64,000 nucleotides of DNA from the NCBI RefSeq assembly GCF_037026715.1, contig NZ_JBANCG010000013.1, positions 41,218 through 105,217 of the forward strand. The letters are read 5' to 3'. The stretch comes from Breoghania sp037026715 (GTDB lineage Bacteria > Pseudomonadota > Alphaproteobacteria > Rhizobiales > Stappiaceae). This document shows positions 42,222 to 50,834 of this stretch, in pieces (the first letter of the stretch is position 1; each line of letters starts with the position of its first letter). The position numbers and the translations under genes are program-made. The notes under the pieces were generated by a model. That model was given only the letters and a program-made list of their open reading frames with translations. It had not been told where the DNA came from and ran no database searches.

Positions 42222-44639
42222 CTACCTGTCTGCATCGGTAGATAGCTGCGTGTCGCCCAATGTGCGCAGGCCGACGCGCAGATAGATCGTCTTGTCCACC
42301 GGAGTGCCGTCGTTGCGGCTGCGGTCCTCGGCATAGGCGAGCGAAGCTGAGAAGCCCTCGTCGTCATAGCCAAACCCGACTGCATCGCGCACCGTCGTCG
42401 AATTGCGCAGATCATAGCGCACGGAACCGAACACGCGCCAGTTCGTCAGGAGACGGAGGGAGCCGGCACCGAGGATTTCCTCTCGATCATCGTCGATACC
42501 CTGCGCTGGCTTCTTGCCAAGGAAAGCATATCCCAGCGAGGCGCTGAGCGGCCCACGCGTACCGCTTGCCTGGATTTCCGCCCGACGGACAGCGAGATCA
42601 TCGTTGTCAAAACGCGCCCGTGCACCAAACCTCAGGCCGAGATTGGTATTGAAATAGATGCGCGAGACATAATCGGAATCATCCGATTCCAGCCCCGAAT
42701 TGGCGCCGGTGGCGAGAACGTCGGCCGTGGCGTAGGAGTTCCTTCCGGCAATGTGGAACGAGCGCCCGATCATGGCGTTGACCGAGCCGAGCCCTTGGAA
42801 CTGGCCCTTGTATTGAAGCCCGACATTCGCCTGGGTCCCGCCTTCGGTACGGTCGTAGCCGGAGAACTTGTCCCACTGGAAGAGGTTGGTGTCGTCGAAG
42901 ACGAGGCTTTGGGCATCGTCATTCGGCAACTCGCCGATCCGTTGTTCGGAGGGGCGCACGATGATCTGAGCGATCGGCTCGATGACGTGACTGGTTCGGC
43001 CAGCGGTGATCAGGAACGGGTAGCGGTATTCAAGCCCTATCGCCGGCATCGCACGCGCGACGAAAGCCTCATCGGTCAGGGTCGAGACGTTCTTGTCCGC
43101 CGACTGTAGGAAGTAGAGGTCGGCCTTCGCGTAGGCGAAAGGCGTGAACATCTGCCCCAACGGATCGATCAGGGTACGCCGCCATTGCGCCTGCACGGAG
43201 GTTCGCGTGAACGTGCCCTCGACGCCGCGGAAGCGGTTGACGCCGGCATAGGCGAAGGCGTCGGTCTCGTTCCGGGTCAGGCTCGTCAGGTTGCCTGCGA
43301 AAGAGAGCTCACCGCCGACGACGGGATTGTCCCAGACGTAGCCATAGTCAATGACCGGATGAACGATCGGCTGCTTGTCCTGCAGGTTTGCACCGACCTT
43401 GGAGAACTCTGAGCTGGCATTGGGATCAGTGTCGTCCGGATCGTCTTCCTGCGTGATCTGGAATGCGTAGGCGTGAATATCGAAATAATTGCGCTCGCTT
43501 CTCCCCGTCAGGTAGACGCTGGAGGTCAGAGAGTCACTGTCGCTGTCGATATTGTAGTCCTTGACGAACGCACGGTCGGACATCCGGGAGAGATCCCAGC
43601 CCCACTTCCAACGCTCGTTGATCGTGAACTCGCCCTTGGTGTTGACGAGACCGCGCCATTCCCGATCGCCCGACGAGCCGGAGAAATTCTCCGGCTTTGC
43701 CTGATGAATGCCGGCAAGCGAGATCGAGTAGTCGCCGTTGTCGAGCCGCTGACGCCACATCGCTTCCAAGAGCGGACCCTGCTTGGAGAGCGGCGTTGCG
43801 GTGAAGGTGAGGTCCTTGTCGGGGCCGAGCACCCAGAAATAGGGCACGGACACGCCAACGCCGACCTTGTCGTCATAGACGGTCGTCGGCATCAGAAAGC
43901 CGGACTTGCGCTTCACCGTCGGGTCGGGATGAGACATGAACGGCAGATAAGCGATCGGCACACCCCAGAATTCCAGACGACCACCCTGATAGTAGACCGT
44001 TCGTTCCTTCTGGTTGTGGATGATCTTCGTCGCCTTGATGCGCCAAAGCGGCGGCTTGTCCGGGGGATTGGTCGGCTTGGTGTAAACCGTATAGATGCCG
44101 TTGTTGAACGTCGTCGTCTCGCCGTCCTTGCGCTCGGCGCTCTCGGCGGTGAAACGCGTGCGCTGAACCGTCTCGACGCTCAACTGGCGGGCGAAGCCGT
44201 CTCGGAAATCGTCGCTCAGTTCAAGCGAATCCGTGGTGATGACGTTGCCTCCCGGCTCTGTCATACGGACATTGCCAACGGCGTAAAGGCGCGCCTTCTT
44301 GCGATCCAAAGTGACCCGGTCCGCTTCCAGCGTGTTGCCTTCATAGTAGATCTGGACGTCGCCCACCGCTGACACGATATCGTTGTCGAAATCGTACCGC
44401 AGTTCCGTAGCCTCCAGAAGCATCTGAGACCGCGGATCCGCATTTCGGGTAAGCATTTTTTCGATGGCGTTGTCGTCCGACGACTGCGCGAAGGCGACGC
44501 CGGGCGCCGAGGCCAGAACAGCCAGCACGGCGACGACTGATATCGACCCACGCAACGCCGTCTTGAACCGGTCCCGGCAGGCACGGTCGCGGCGTCGGTC
44601 GCCGACCCTGTTGGGTGGGAGAACGGACAAACCCGACAC
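42222..44639 (-). CDS. lptD: LPS-assembly protein LptD
   Basis: Outer-membrane beta-barrel that inserts lipopolysaccharide with LptE. 805 residues: signal peptide (to about A51, GVAFA|QS), an OstA/jellyroll periplasmic domain (ATELRYDFDNDIVSAVGDVQ) and a large C-terminal barrel ending near the stop. The start is GTG 44639, which overlaps the lptG stop (TAGTG) behind a perfect AGGAGG at 7 bp; the frame stays open 22 codons upstream within lptG. Coupling to lptG and lptF and to surA makes a compact LPS/outer-membrane assembly operon. Confidence 0.94.
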   Translation of the reverse strand: MSGLSVLPPNRVGDRRRDRACRDRFKTALRGSISVVAVLAVLASAPGVAFAQSSDDNAIEKMLTRNADPRSQMLLEATELRYDFDNDIVSAVGDVQIYYEGNTLEADRVTLDRKKARLYAVGNVRMTEPGGNVITTDSLELSDDFRDGFARQLSVETVQRTRFTAESAERKDGETTTFNNGIYTVYTKPTNPPDKPPLWRIKATKIIHNQKERTVYYQGGRLEFWGVPIAYLPFMSHPDPTVKRKSGFLMPTTVYDDKVGVGVSVPYFWVLGPDKDLTFTATPLSKQGPLLEAMWRQRLDNGDYSISLAGIHQAKPENFSGSSGDREWRGLVNTKGEFTINERWKWGWDLSRMSDRAFVKDYNIDSDSDSLTSSVYLTGRSERNYFDIHAYAFQITQEDDPDDTDPNASSEFSKVGANLQDKQPIVHPVIDYGYVWDNPVVGGELSFAGNLTSLTRNETDAFAYAGVNRFRGVEGTFTRTSVQAQWRRTLIDPLGQMFTPFAYAKADLYFLQSADKNVSTLTDEAFVARAMPAIGLEYRYPFLITAGRTSHVIEPIAQIIVRPSEQRIGELPNDDAQSLVFDDTNLFQWDKFSGYDRTEGGTQANVGLQYKGQFQGLGSVNAMIGRSFHIAGRNSYATADVLATGANSGLESDDSDYVSRIYFNTNLGLRFGARARFDNDDLAVRRAEIQASGTRGPLSASLGYAFLGKKPAQGIDDDREEILGAGSLRLLTNWRVFGSVRYDLRNSTTVRDAVGFGYDDEGFSASLAYAEDRSRNDGTPVDKTIYLRVGLRTLGDTQLSTDADR

Positions 44640-45733
44640 TAGCCGTCCTCCTGATGCAATAGGATCGTGAAACCCATCAATGTCGCTACTATCCCCGGAG
44701 ACCACGCGGCGACGACCGGAGACACGATTCCGGCACCACCAAGATCCTTTGCAAGCTCGGTGAGCACATAAAGCACGAACCCCGCTGTTATTCCACCCAG
44801 AATCATCCGTCCTAAACCGCCAAAACGGGATACCCTAAGGGAAACTGCGGCCGCAATCAGCACCATTGCGGCCAACAGTAGCGGGCGCGCGAAAAGCGTT
44901 TCGTATTGCAGCGTGTAGCGGTAGGCGGGCAATCCCGCGCGGCGGGCGAGTTCGATCAGCCTCGGCAGATCCCAGAACGAAACCGATTCGGGAGATGCGA
45001 TGCTCTGGCGCACCTCCAGAGGGCCGAGATAGGTGGAAATCAGATAGGATGCATAGGTCTTCGGATCATCGTCCGCCGTGTAGACGACGGCATTCTTCAG
45101 ATGCCATGCGCCGTCGCCAAGCGTCGCCTGTTCGGCTTCGACCCGTTCGCGGAAAACGCCTTTTTTGTCGAAGGCGAAGACCGTGACCCCGTAAAGGTGC
45201 AATCCCTGATCGGTGGATTGGGTCGCATGCAGGATCGTCTCTCCGTCCAAACCATCCTGACGCAGCCACGCGTTGTTCGAGGCCTGAAGCAGCACCTTCT
45301 CCTGATTGCCGAAGAGCGAGACGCTGAGCTCGTCCGACTTGTCCTTGAGAGCTACCGCGAGAGGATTGTACGCGACGATCGCCAAGGCGCCGAGCAGAAC
45401 GGCGACGATCAGGGCGGGGGCGGTGAACTGCCAGACCGACATGCCGGATGCGCGCGCGATGACGAGTTCCAGGCTTCGGCTCAAGGTCACGAAAGCCAGG
45501 ATTGCGCCGAACAGCGTCGCAAAGGGCAAGACCTGTTCCAGAAGGACCGGGATGCGGAGCAGCGATATCAATGCCACCCGCAAGATGGTGAACCCCTCCC
45601 GGTCACCGCCGCGTCGGACGAGTTCCAGAAAGTCGAATATGAAGATCAGAACCGCCGCGAACAGAAACAGCCCGAGGATCGCAAGCACGAAGCGGATGGC
45701 AAAATAGCGCCAGAGAGTGAAGCCCACCGTCAT
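44639..45733 (-). CDS. lptG: LPS export permease LptG
   Basis: Inner-membrane subunit of the LptB2FG transporter that extracts LPS. 364 residues with the YjgP/YjgQ fold: N-terminal membrane helices (TLWRYFAIRFVLAILGLFLF), a periplasmic beta domain and three C-terminal helices. ATG 45733 begins 4 bp after the lptF stop; a TTG eight codons earlier is possible. Ends in a one-base overlap with lptD. Paralogous to LptF; order F-G is as in most proteobacteria. Confidence 0.93.
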   Translation of the reverse strand: MTVGFTLWRYFAIRFVLAILGLFLFAAVLIFIFDFLELVRRGGDREGFTILRVALISLLRIPVLLEQVLPFATLFGAILAFVTLSRSLELVIARASGMSVWQFTAPALIVAVLLGALAIVAYNPLAVALKDKSDELSVSLFGNQEKVLLQASNNAWLRQDGLDGETILHATQSTDQGLHLYGVTVFAFDKKGVFRERVEAEQATLGDGAWHLKNAVVYTADDDPKTYASYLISTYLGPLEVRQSIASPESVSFWDLPRLIELARRAGLPAYRYTLQYETLFARPLLLAAMVLIAAAVSLRVSRFGGLGRMILGGITAGFVLYVLTELAKDLGGAGIVSPVVAAWSPGIVATLMGFTILLHQEDG

Positions 45734-45737
45734 CTTG

Positions 45738-46928
45738 TCAGGTCCGCCCGTTCGCAAGACGCGCGGTCAGCCGCTCGGCGGCGGTCTCTACGGCGGCGAC
45801 GATGCCATGGACCCCACGGCCGACAACGCGCATCCAGACGGGGCGGGTATCGGCAAGCGCAAGGCGGGCGCTGATGAGGATGACGGCGAGTGGAACGAGA
45901 TAGATCGCGAATACCAGATTGGGATCGGTGACCGCCATGTTGCTCGCACCGAAGCCTGCGACGCGCACAAGCACACATCCGAACAAGGCTCCAAGAACAC
46001 CGGTGTGCCGGCTTTGCCGGGTCGTTCTCGCCTCGCCGAGAAAGACGAACACGATCATGCCAAAGGCGAGCGGATAGAGCGCTACGGCGAAGCGGTCATG
46101 GATTTCGGCTTTAAACCGGTCCGTGTAGCGCTTGTAATACTCGTCGTCTGCCGGCGGATTGAGCAGTTCCCCGATGGTGCGCTCCGACGGCTTGAAGGTT
46201 GGTGCGGACGCCTGCGGCATCAGGCTCGTCAGATCGAAAGCGTATGATTCGAACTTCACGATCGAAATCGCGCCGGTCGCATTGGTGCGTCGCTGAATGG
46301 TGCCGTCGTGCATGACGAGCAACATGCGCCCCGCAATCTCCGCGACCTGTCCCTTCTGAGCGAGATACGTGAATGTCGTTTCGGGATCGCGCCGGTCATC
46401 CATCATCAGACTTTCCAGCGTGCCGTCGCCGGAGCGGTTGCGGATGTGGAACGTCAGGCCGTCGTCGACCTCGATAAAGCGTCCGGGGCGGACAATGTTG
46501 GCAACCAGATCGACGCGGACCTGGGTGAGTTCTTCGCGAAGCTGGGCGAGGCCTGCGGGCGACACCCAGAGAGATGCTATGAGCGTGAGGATGCTGAGCA
46601 GCCCGGCGAAGGCCATGACCGGCTTGAGAACCTTCGTCTTGGCGGCGCCGGTCGCGTTGATCACGACAAGCTCGTTGTCGCTGTTCAGGGCATTCAGAAC
46701 GATGATGAGTGCGATTGCGAGGGCGAAGGGAGCTACAATCACGCCGAGAAAGGGAAGCGCGAGCATCGTCATCTTCAGAAACTGGACGATGGTCTGGCCC
46801 TTGGCCGTGACCAGGTCGAGCTGGCGCAACGCCTGCGTTGCCCACACGACGCCGATCATTGCGCCGAATGCAAGCAGAAAGGCGCCCGAGATGCGTCTCA
46901 GGATATAGCGCTCGATCGTCTTCATCAT
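45738..46928 (-). CDS. lptF: LPS export permease LptF
   Basis: Partner of LptG in LPS extraction from the inner membrane. About 396 residues beginning M(M)KTIERYILRRISGAFLLAF, with the YjgP/YjgQ membrane topology and a periplasmic domain. The two adjacent ATGs (46928, 46925) cannot be told apart; neither has a strong ribosome site. First gene of lptF-lptG-lptD-surA-pdxA-rsmA, divergent from pepA, as widely seen in proteobacteria. Confidence 0.92.
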   Translation of the reverse strand: MMKTIERYILRRISGAFLLAFGAMIGVVWATQALRQLDLVTAKGQTIVQFLKMTMLALPFLGVIVAPFALAIALIIVLNALNSDNELVVINATGAAKTKVLKPVMAFAGLLSILTLIASLWVSPAGLAQLREELTQVRVDLVANIVRPGRFIEVDDGLTFHIRNRSGDGTLESLMMDDRRDPETTFTYLAQKGQVAEIAGRMLLVMHDGTIQRRTNATGAISIVKFESYAFDLTSLMPQASAPTFKPSERTIGELLNPPADDEYYKRYTDRFKAEIHDRFAVALYPLAFGMIVFVFLGEARTTRQSRHTGVLGALFGCVLVRVAGFGASNMAVTDPNLVFAIYLVPLAVILISARLALADTRPVWMRVVGRGVHGIVAAVETAAERLTARLANGRT

Positions 46929-47340
46929 ATGTCCGAAGGCCGTCCCTGCCGCGGCCAGGGGAGTGCGCCATGCGCGGCTCGTGCGCGCCGAACGGTGCCG
47001 CATTCCCCGTTGCGGTACCGTGTTTTAGCCAAGTGCCATGCGCCGTCAACGCGTGGCTGCAGAATGGTGCTGCGCAGGATCGCTTTTCCCCGTCGCGCCG
47101 TCGCGAGCATTGCCCGGAAAACCTGCTTTGCTGCGGTCCCCCAATACCCGCCATAACTAGCATGATTTTGGGTGAAGACGCTCTCAAGAAACAAGGTTAA
47201 CGATTTTCGACCGGCGCACTGTTGCGCGATGGACGCAGGGCGTCAAACGCTCTCAAGTCCGCGCGCACCTTTGCTAAAGGCGAAGCAGTGGCCTATGTGT
47301 GTCGACACATTCTTGAACGAGCAAGGTCTGGATCTCCGAT
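46929..47340. promoter_or_regulatory. Divergent region between lptF and pepA
   Basis: 412 bp without a gene. It contains a perfect 12-bp palindrome TGTGTCGACACA (47298-47309, 31 bp before the pepA ATG) and a 10-bp direct repeat CGCTCTCAAG at 47179-47188 and 47248-47257. These could be operators for pepA or lptF; no convincing -35/-10 pair was found. PepA is itself a DNA-binding regulator in E. coli, so autoregulation is conceivable. Confidence 0.4.
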
Positions 47341-48840
47341 ATGGCAGAGCTTCCGAGTATTGGTTTTTCGAAGCCGGCGGCCCCGAAGAAGGGCACCGCC
47401 GTCGTGTTCACCGACGAAACGCTGTCGCTTGGTGCGGCAGCAAGCGAGATCGATGCCGCAACCGACGGCGCGATCACGCGGGCGATGAAGGTTGCCGGCT
47501 ATAAGGGCGCTTCGATGGCGAGCCTCGATATCGTGGCTCCTGCCGGCGCAAAGCTCGACCGGATCGCGGTAATCGGGCTCGGCAAGGCCGGTGACCTTTC
47601 CGAGTTCGACTGGCTCCGTCTTGGCGGCGCGGCGATGGGTGCGGTCATTTCGGCCAAGGCAACGCATGCTTCGATCCATCTGGAGCTTCCGGACGGAAAG
47701 GCAATAGCGGCGGAACAGGCGGCGGATGTTGCCGCGGGCGCCAAGCTGCGCAGCTATACCTTCGACAAGTACAAGACGAAGAAGAAGGACGAGGACAAGT
47801 CCAAATCGGCGAAGGTGACGATCTGCGTGACCGGCTCCGACGAGGCAGAGAAGGCGTGGGAGACGGTCGAGGGCGTTGCCGACGGGGCGATTCTCGCGCG
47901 CGATCTCGTCAACGAGCCTGCCAACGTGCTCGGCACGGAAGAATTCGCCAGGAAGGCCAAGGCGCTCGAAAAGCTCGGCGTCGAAGTCGAAATCCTTGGC
48001 GAGAAGGAAATGGCGAAACTCGGCATGAACGCGCTGCTTGGCGTCGCACGAGGCTCCGCCCGTCCGCCCAAGCTTGCCATCATGCAATGGAAGGGAGGCA
48101 AGTCCAAGCAGCAGCCGATCGCCTTCATCGGCAAGGGCGTGGTGTTCGATTCCGGCGGCATTTCGATCAAGCCCGGAGCCGGCATGGAAGACATGAAGGG
48201 CGATATGGGCGGCGCAGCGGCCGTGACCGGCCTCATGCACGCGCTGGCCGCGCGCAAGGCGAAGGTCAATGCCGTTGGCGTGATTGGCCTTGTGGAGAAT
48301 ATGCCGGATGCGGACGCCCAGCGGCCCGGCGATATCGTCACCGCGATGTCTGGTACCACCATCGAGGTCATCAATACCGATGCCGAAGGTCGTCTCGTGC
48401 TGGCCGATGCGCTTTGGTACACACAGGACCGGTTCAAGCCCGCTTTCATGATCAATCTGGCGACGTTGACCGGCGCGATCATCATCGCGCTTGGAAATCA
48501 TCACGCAGGCCTTTTCTCCAACAATGACGAACTGGCCGGACGTCTGAGCGCGGCAGGTCTTGCGACTGGCGAGAAGGTCTGGCGGATGCCGATCGGACCG
48601 GAATACGAGAAGCTGATCGAGGCGAAGTTCGCCGATATCAAGAATGCCGGCGGTCGCCCGGCCGGATCGATCACGGCCGCGCAGTTCCTTCAGCATTTCG
48701 TCAACGATGTGCCCTGGGCGCACCTTGATGTGGCCGGGACAGCCATGGGCTCGCCGGAAACGGAAATCAGCAAGACCTGGGCATCGGGCTTCGGCGTGCG
48801 TTTGCTCGACCGGCTGGTGCGCGACCACTACGAGGCATGA
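47341..48840 (+). CDS. pepA: Leucyl aminopeptidase (M17)
   Basis: Hexameric, two-metal cytosolic aminopeptidase that releases N-terminal residues. 499 residues, standard length. Metal and catalytic ligands are in KGVVFDSGGISIKPGAGMED, MKGDMGGAAAVTG and NTDAEGRLVLADAL. Start ATG 47341. Divergent from lptF, a conserved pairing; in E. coli pepA also lies beside lptF. Followed by a strong terminator and the holC region, again the E. coli order pepA-holC. Confidence 0.96.
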   Translation: MAELPSIGFSKPAAPKKGTAVVFTDETLSLGAAASEIDAATDGAITRAMKVAGYKGASMASLDIVAPAGAKLDRIAVIGLGKAGDLSEFDWLRLGGAAMGAVISAKATHASIHLELPDGKAIAAEQAADVAAGAKLRSYTFDKYKTKKKDEDKSKSAKVTICVTGSDEAEKAWETVEGVADGAILARDLVNEPANVLGTEEFARKAKALEKLGVEVEILGEKEMAKLGMNALLGVARGSARPPKLAIMQWKGGKSKQQPIAFIGKGVVFDSGGISIKPGAGMEDMKGDMGGAAAVTGLMHALAARKAKVNAVGVIGLVENMPDADAQRPGDIVTAMSGTTIEVINTDAEGRLVLADALWYTQDRFKPAFMINLATLTGAIIIALGNHHAGLFSNNDELAGRLSAAGLATGEKVWRMPIGPEYEKLIEAKFADIKNAGGRPAGSITAAQFLQHFVNDVPWAHLDVAGTAMGSPETEISKTWASGFGVRLLDRLVRDHYEA

Positions 48841-48877
48841 CAGCCGGTTTTTTGCCCTAGAAGAACCCTGGGAACGA

Positions 48878-48913
48878 GAAAAGCCCGCTTCGCAGACGCG
48901 AGGCGGGCTTTTC
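48878..48913. terminator. Intrinsic terminator after pepA (bidirectional)
   Basis: GAAAAGCCCGC (48878-48888) and GCGGGCTTTTC (48903-48913), an 11-bp stem with a T-run at the 3' side on both strands. It ends pepA and would also end the small leftward gene at 48947-49066. Confidence 0.85.
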
Positions 48914-48946
48914 GGTGAAGACGTCTTGTGCCGGCTGAGCCGGCGA

Positions 48947-49066
48947 TCAGCAGGCCTTGTAAGCCTGGCAGGCGCTCGCCTCATCGGTCACCACGGCACC
49001 GACACCGGCGACAGCTCCGGCAAGTCCGGCAACGAGAGCGACGAACAGGCAAAAACGAACGAACAT
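48947..49066 (-). CDS. Small hydrophobic peptide of unknown function
   Basis: 39-residue reading frame MFVRFCLFVALVAGLAGAVA followed by GVGAVVTDEASACQAYKAC. ATG 49066 is preceded by CAGGG about 8 bp upstream. The sequence looks like a signal peptide or one membrane helix plus a short tail with two cysteines (CQAYKAC), so a small secreted or membrane peptide. It runs toward the shared terminator at 48878-48913, which suggests real transcription. Not recognised as any family; it could still be a chance frame. Confidence 0.45.
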   Translation of the reverse strand: MFVRFCLFVALVAGLAGAVAGVGAVVTDEASACQAYKAC

Positions 49067-49381
49067 GATCGAACCCTGAAAGCGATTACTGACGGCATCA
49101 TAGCCAGCCTCTTGGTGCGCCCCTGTGATGAGAATCACCCCTGGCACCATTGGGCAGATGCTGAAGCCGGCCGGTGTCTATTGCGTTAAAGATGAAGACG
49201 CGCAATCGCCAAAGCGGTTTTGCGCGGTCTGATCGGGAAGATCGTCGACGCCTGTTGCCCGTGCGCCGCACTCGTGCGATCACGGAACGGGGACAGGATG
49301 ACCCGCGGAGGCCCAGCACCGTCGCTATAATCGGTTTCGGGCGAAGTGGTTCCAGTTTCTGAGGAAAATTGGGGGGCGACC
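49067..49381. other. Region upstream of holC
   Basis: 315 bp without a supported gene. A TATAAT hexamer lies at 49326-49331, about 50 bp before holC, but no -35 consensus is found 16-18 bp upstream of it, so promoter assignment is weak. Confidence 0.35.
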
Positions 49382-49831
49382 TTGAGCGAAGTGCTGTTCT
49401 ACCATCTGCAGCGACGGACGCTGGAAAGCGTCGTCACGGATCTGGCCGAGAAGTCGCTGGAACGGGGATGGAAGGTCGTCATTCAATGCGGCGGTCCGGA
49501 GCGTCGGGACGCGCTCGATGGTTACCTGTGGACATACCGCGAGGATTCGTTTCTGCCCCATGGAACGGCGGCCGATGGGCAGGAGGCGGATCAGCCGGTC
49601 TATCTGACCGACGGGCCGGAAAACCCCAATCAGGCCAATGTACGCTTTCTTGTCGACCGGGCCTTGCCGCCCGATCTCTCTCCTTATGAGCGCGGCGTCT
49701 ACATTTTTGATGGCAATGACGAACAGTCACTGGCCGATGCCAGGCTGCGCTGGAAGGAATCGAAAGCTGCCGGGCACACCGTGACCTATTGGCAGGAAAA
49801 CGACCGCGGCGGCTTCTCCAAAAAAGCCTGA
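49382..49831 (+). CDS. holC: DNA polymerase III subunit chi
   Basis: Clamp-loader accessory protein that binds SSB. 149 residues from TTG 49382: LSEVLFYHLQRRTLESVVTD resembles the usual MTEVLFYHLE start of alphaproteobacterial chi, and the DNA pol III chi fold with WTYREDSFLPHGTA and PVYLTDGPENPNQANVRFLVD is clear. A G-rich GGGGGG lies 5 bp upstream; a GTG 12 codons earlier is an alternative. Downstream of pepA as in E. coli; no valS follows. Confidence 0.88.
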   Translation: MSEVLFYHLQRRTLESVVTDLAEKSLERGWKVVIQCGGPERRDALDGYLWTYREDSFLPHGTAADGQEADQPVYLTDGPENPNQANVRFLVDRALPPDLSPYERGVYIFDGNDEQSLADARLRWKESKAAGHTVTYWQENDRGGFSKKA

Positions 49832-49987
49832 GGCAGTCGTCCGGCGGGAGGAGGGCGGTTCGGCCCGCGGTGCGCGAGACAGGGGAAGATCCTAAAGCGA
49901 GAGCGCTGTCCAATTCCGGCTTTGCGAAATGGCGTCCGCTTTCCCAAATCAGGCTGAAACCCATACGGGAGGAGATCAGACGCAACC

Positions 49988-50695
49988 ATGGTCAGCGACA
50001 TTCACGAGGACGAAGCGTTCATGAAGCGCCGGTCAGCCGCCAGTGAGCGGCTCAATGGACAATCCGGCTCCAGGGGCGGCAATCGGGAAGCGCGGCATGC
50101 CTGGTTCGAGGAGGTCTATCGTTCCGCCGGCGAGGATCCGGCTGCCGTGCCCTGGGCCGACCTGGCGCCGAAGACCGCTTTGCTCGACTGGCTGAACGAG
50201 CATCCCGGTCATGGGCGAAGGGCGATCGATGTCGCCTGCGGGCTCGGTGATAATGCCGAGGCGCTTGCAGCTGCGGGGTGGCAGACGACGGCCTTTGATT
50301 TTGCGAAGGATGCGATCGTCTGGGCACGAAAGCGGTTTGCAGGTTCGCACGTGGACTACCGGGTTGCCGATTTGCTCGACCTGCCGACGGAGTGGGCCGG
50401 CGCCTTTGATCTCGTCCACGAGTGCTATACTTTGCAGGCGCTGAACGTTGCCATGCGGGAAGCGGCCTTCGCGTCTGTGGCCCGTCTTGTCAAACCGGGC
50501 GGAATGCTGCTCGTGATTACCCGAGTTCAACCAGATGGTGCCTGGGGCGACGGGCCGCCGTGGCCGTTGTTGCCGGCTGAACTCGCCGGTTTCGGCGATC
50601 TCGGTTTCCTGGAGGAAGACGTTTGCGAATATGATGTGGCGCGGCCGGGTGGGCGCATCATTCCGCATGTGCGTGTACAGTTCCGAAAGAAGTAG
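49988..50695 (+). CDS. Class I SAM-dependent methyltransferase
   Basis: Methyltransferase of 235 residues of unknown substrate. Motif I is IDVACGLGDNAEALA, then an acidic residue in FDFAKDAI and VADLLDL, and FDLVHECYTLQAL; PLLPAELAGF near the end. Resembles TehB/thiopurine-type small-molecule methyltransferases. ATG 49988 follows GGGAGGAG at a rather long 13-bp spacing; a later ATG (50021) has no ribosome site. No operon partner besides the loosely following ppk. Confidence 0.75.
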   Translation: MVSDIHEDEAFMKRRSAASERLNGQSGSRGGNREARHAWFEEVYRSAGEDPAAVPWADLAPKTALLDWLNEHPGHGRRAIDVACGLGDNAEALAAAGWQTTAFDFAKDAIVWARKRFAGSHVDYRVADLLDLPTEWAGAFDLVHECYTLQALNVAMREAAFASVARLVKPGGMLLVITRVQPDGAWGDGPPWPLLPAELAGFGDLGFLEEDVCEYDVARPGGRIIPHVRVQFRKK

Positions 50696-50770
50696 GCGGA
50701 CCGCCGGCGGCGGGTTTTGCCTCTTCAGCGACGATCGCTCCGCCGCACGTCTGCGTGAAACCCACTTCTC

Positions 50771-50805
50771 CTGTCACAGTCGGACTGTCACATTACCGAT
50801 ATAAG
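50771..50805 (+). promoter_or_regulatory. Candidate Pho-box promoter of ppk
   Basis: Two CTGTCAC repeats (50771-50777 and 50785-50791) precede a TATAAG -10 hexamer (50800-50805), with no -35 consensus at the proper distance, the layout of PhoB-activated promoters. Spacing between repeats (14 bp start to start) is 3 longer than the canonical 11. ACAGTC-g-GACTGT (50776-50788) is also a perfect inverted repeat, so another regulator is possible. Confidence 0.45.
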
Positions 50806-50834
50806 AGGGGATATTTCGAATCCGGAGACGCATC

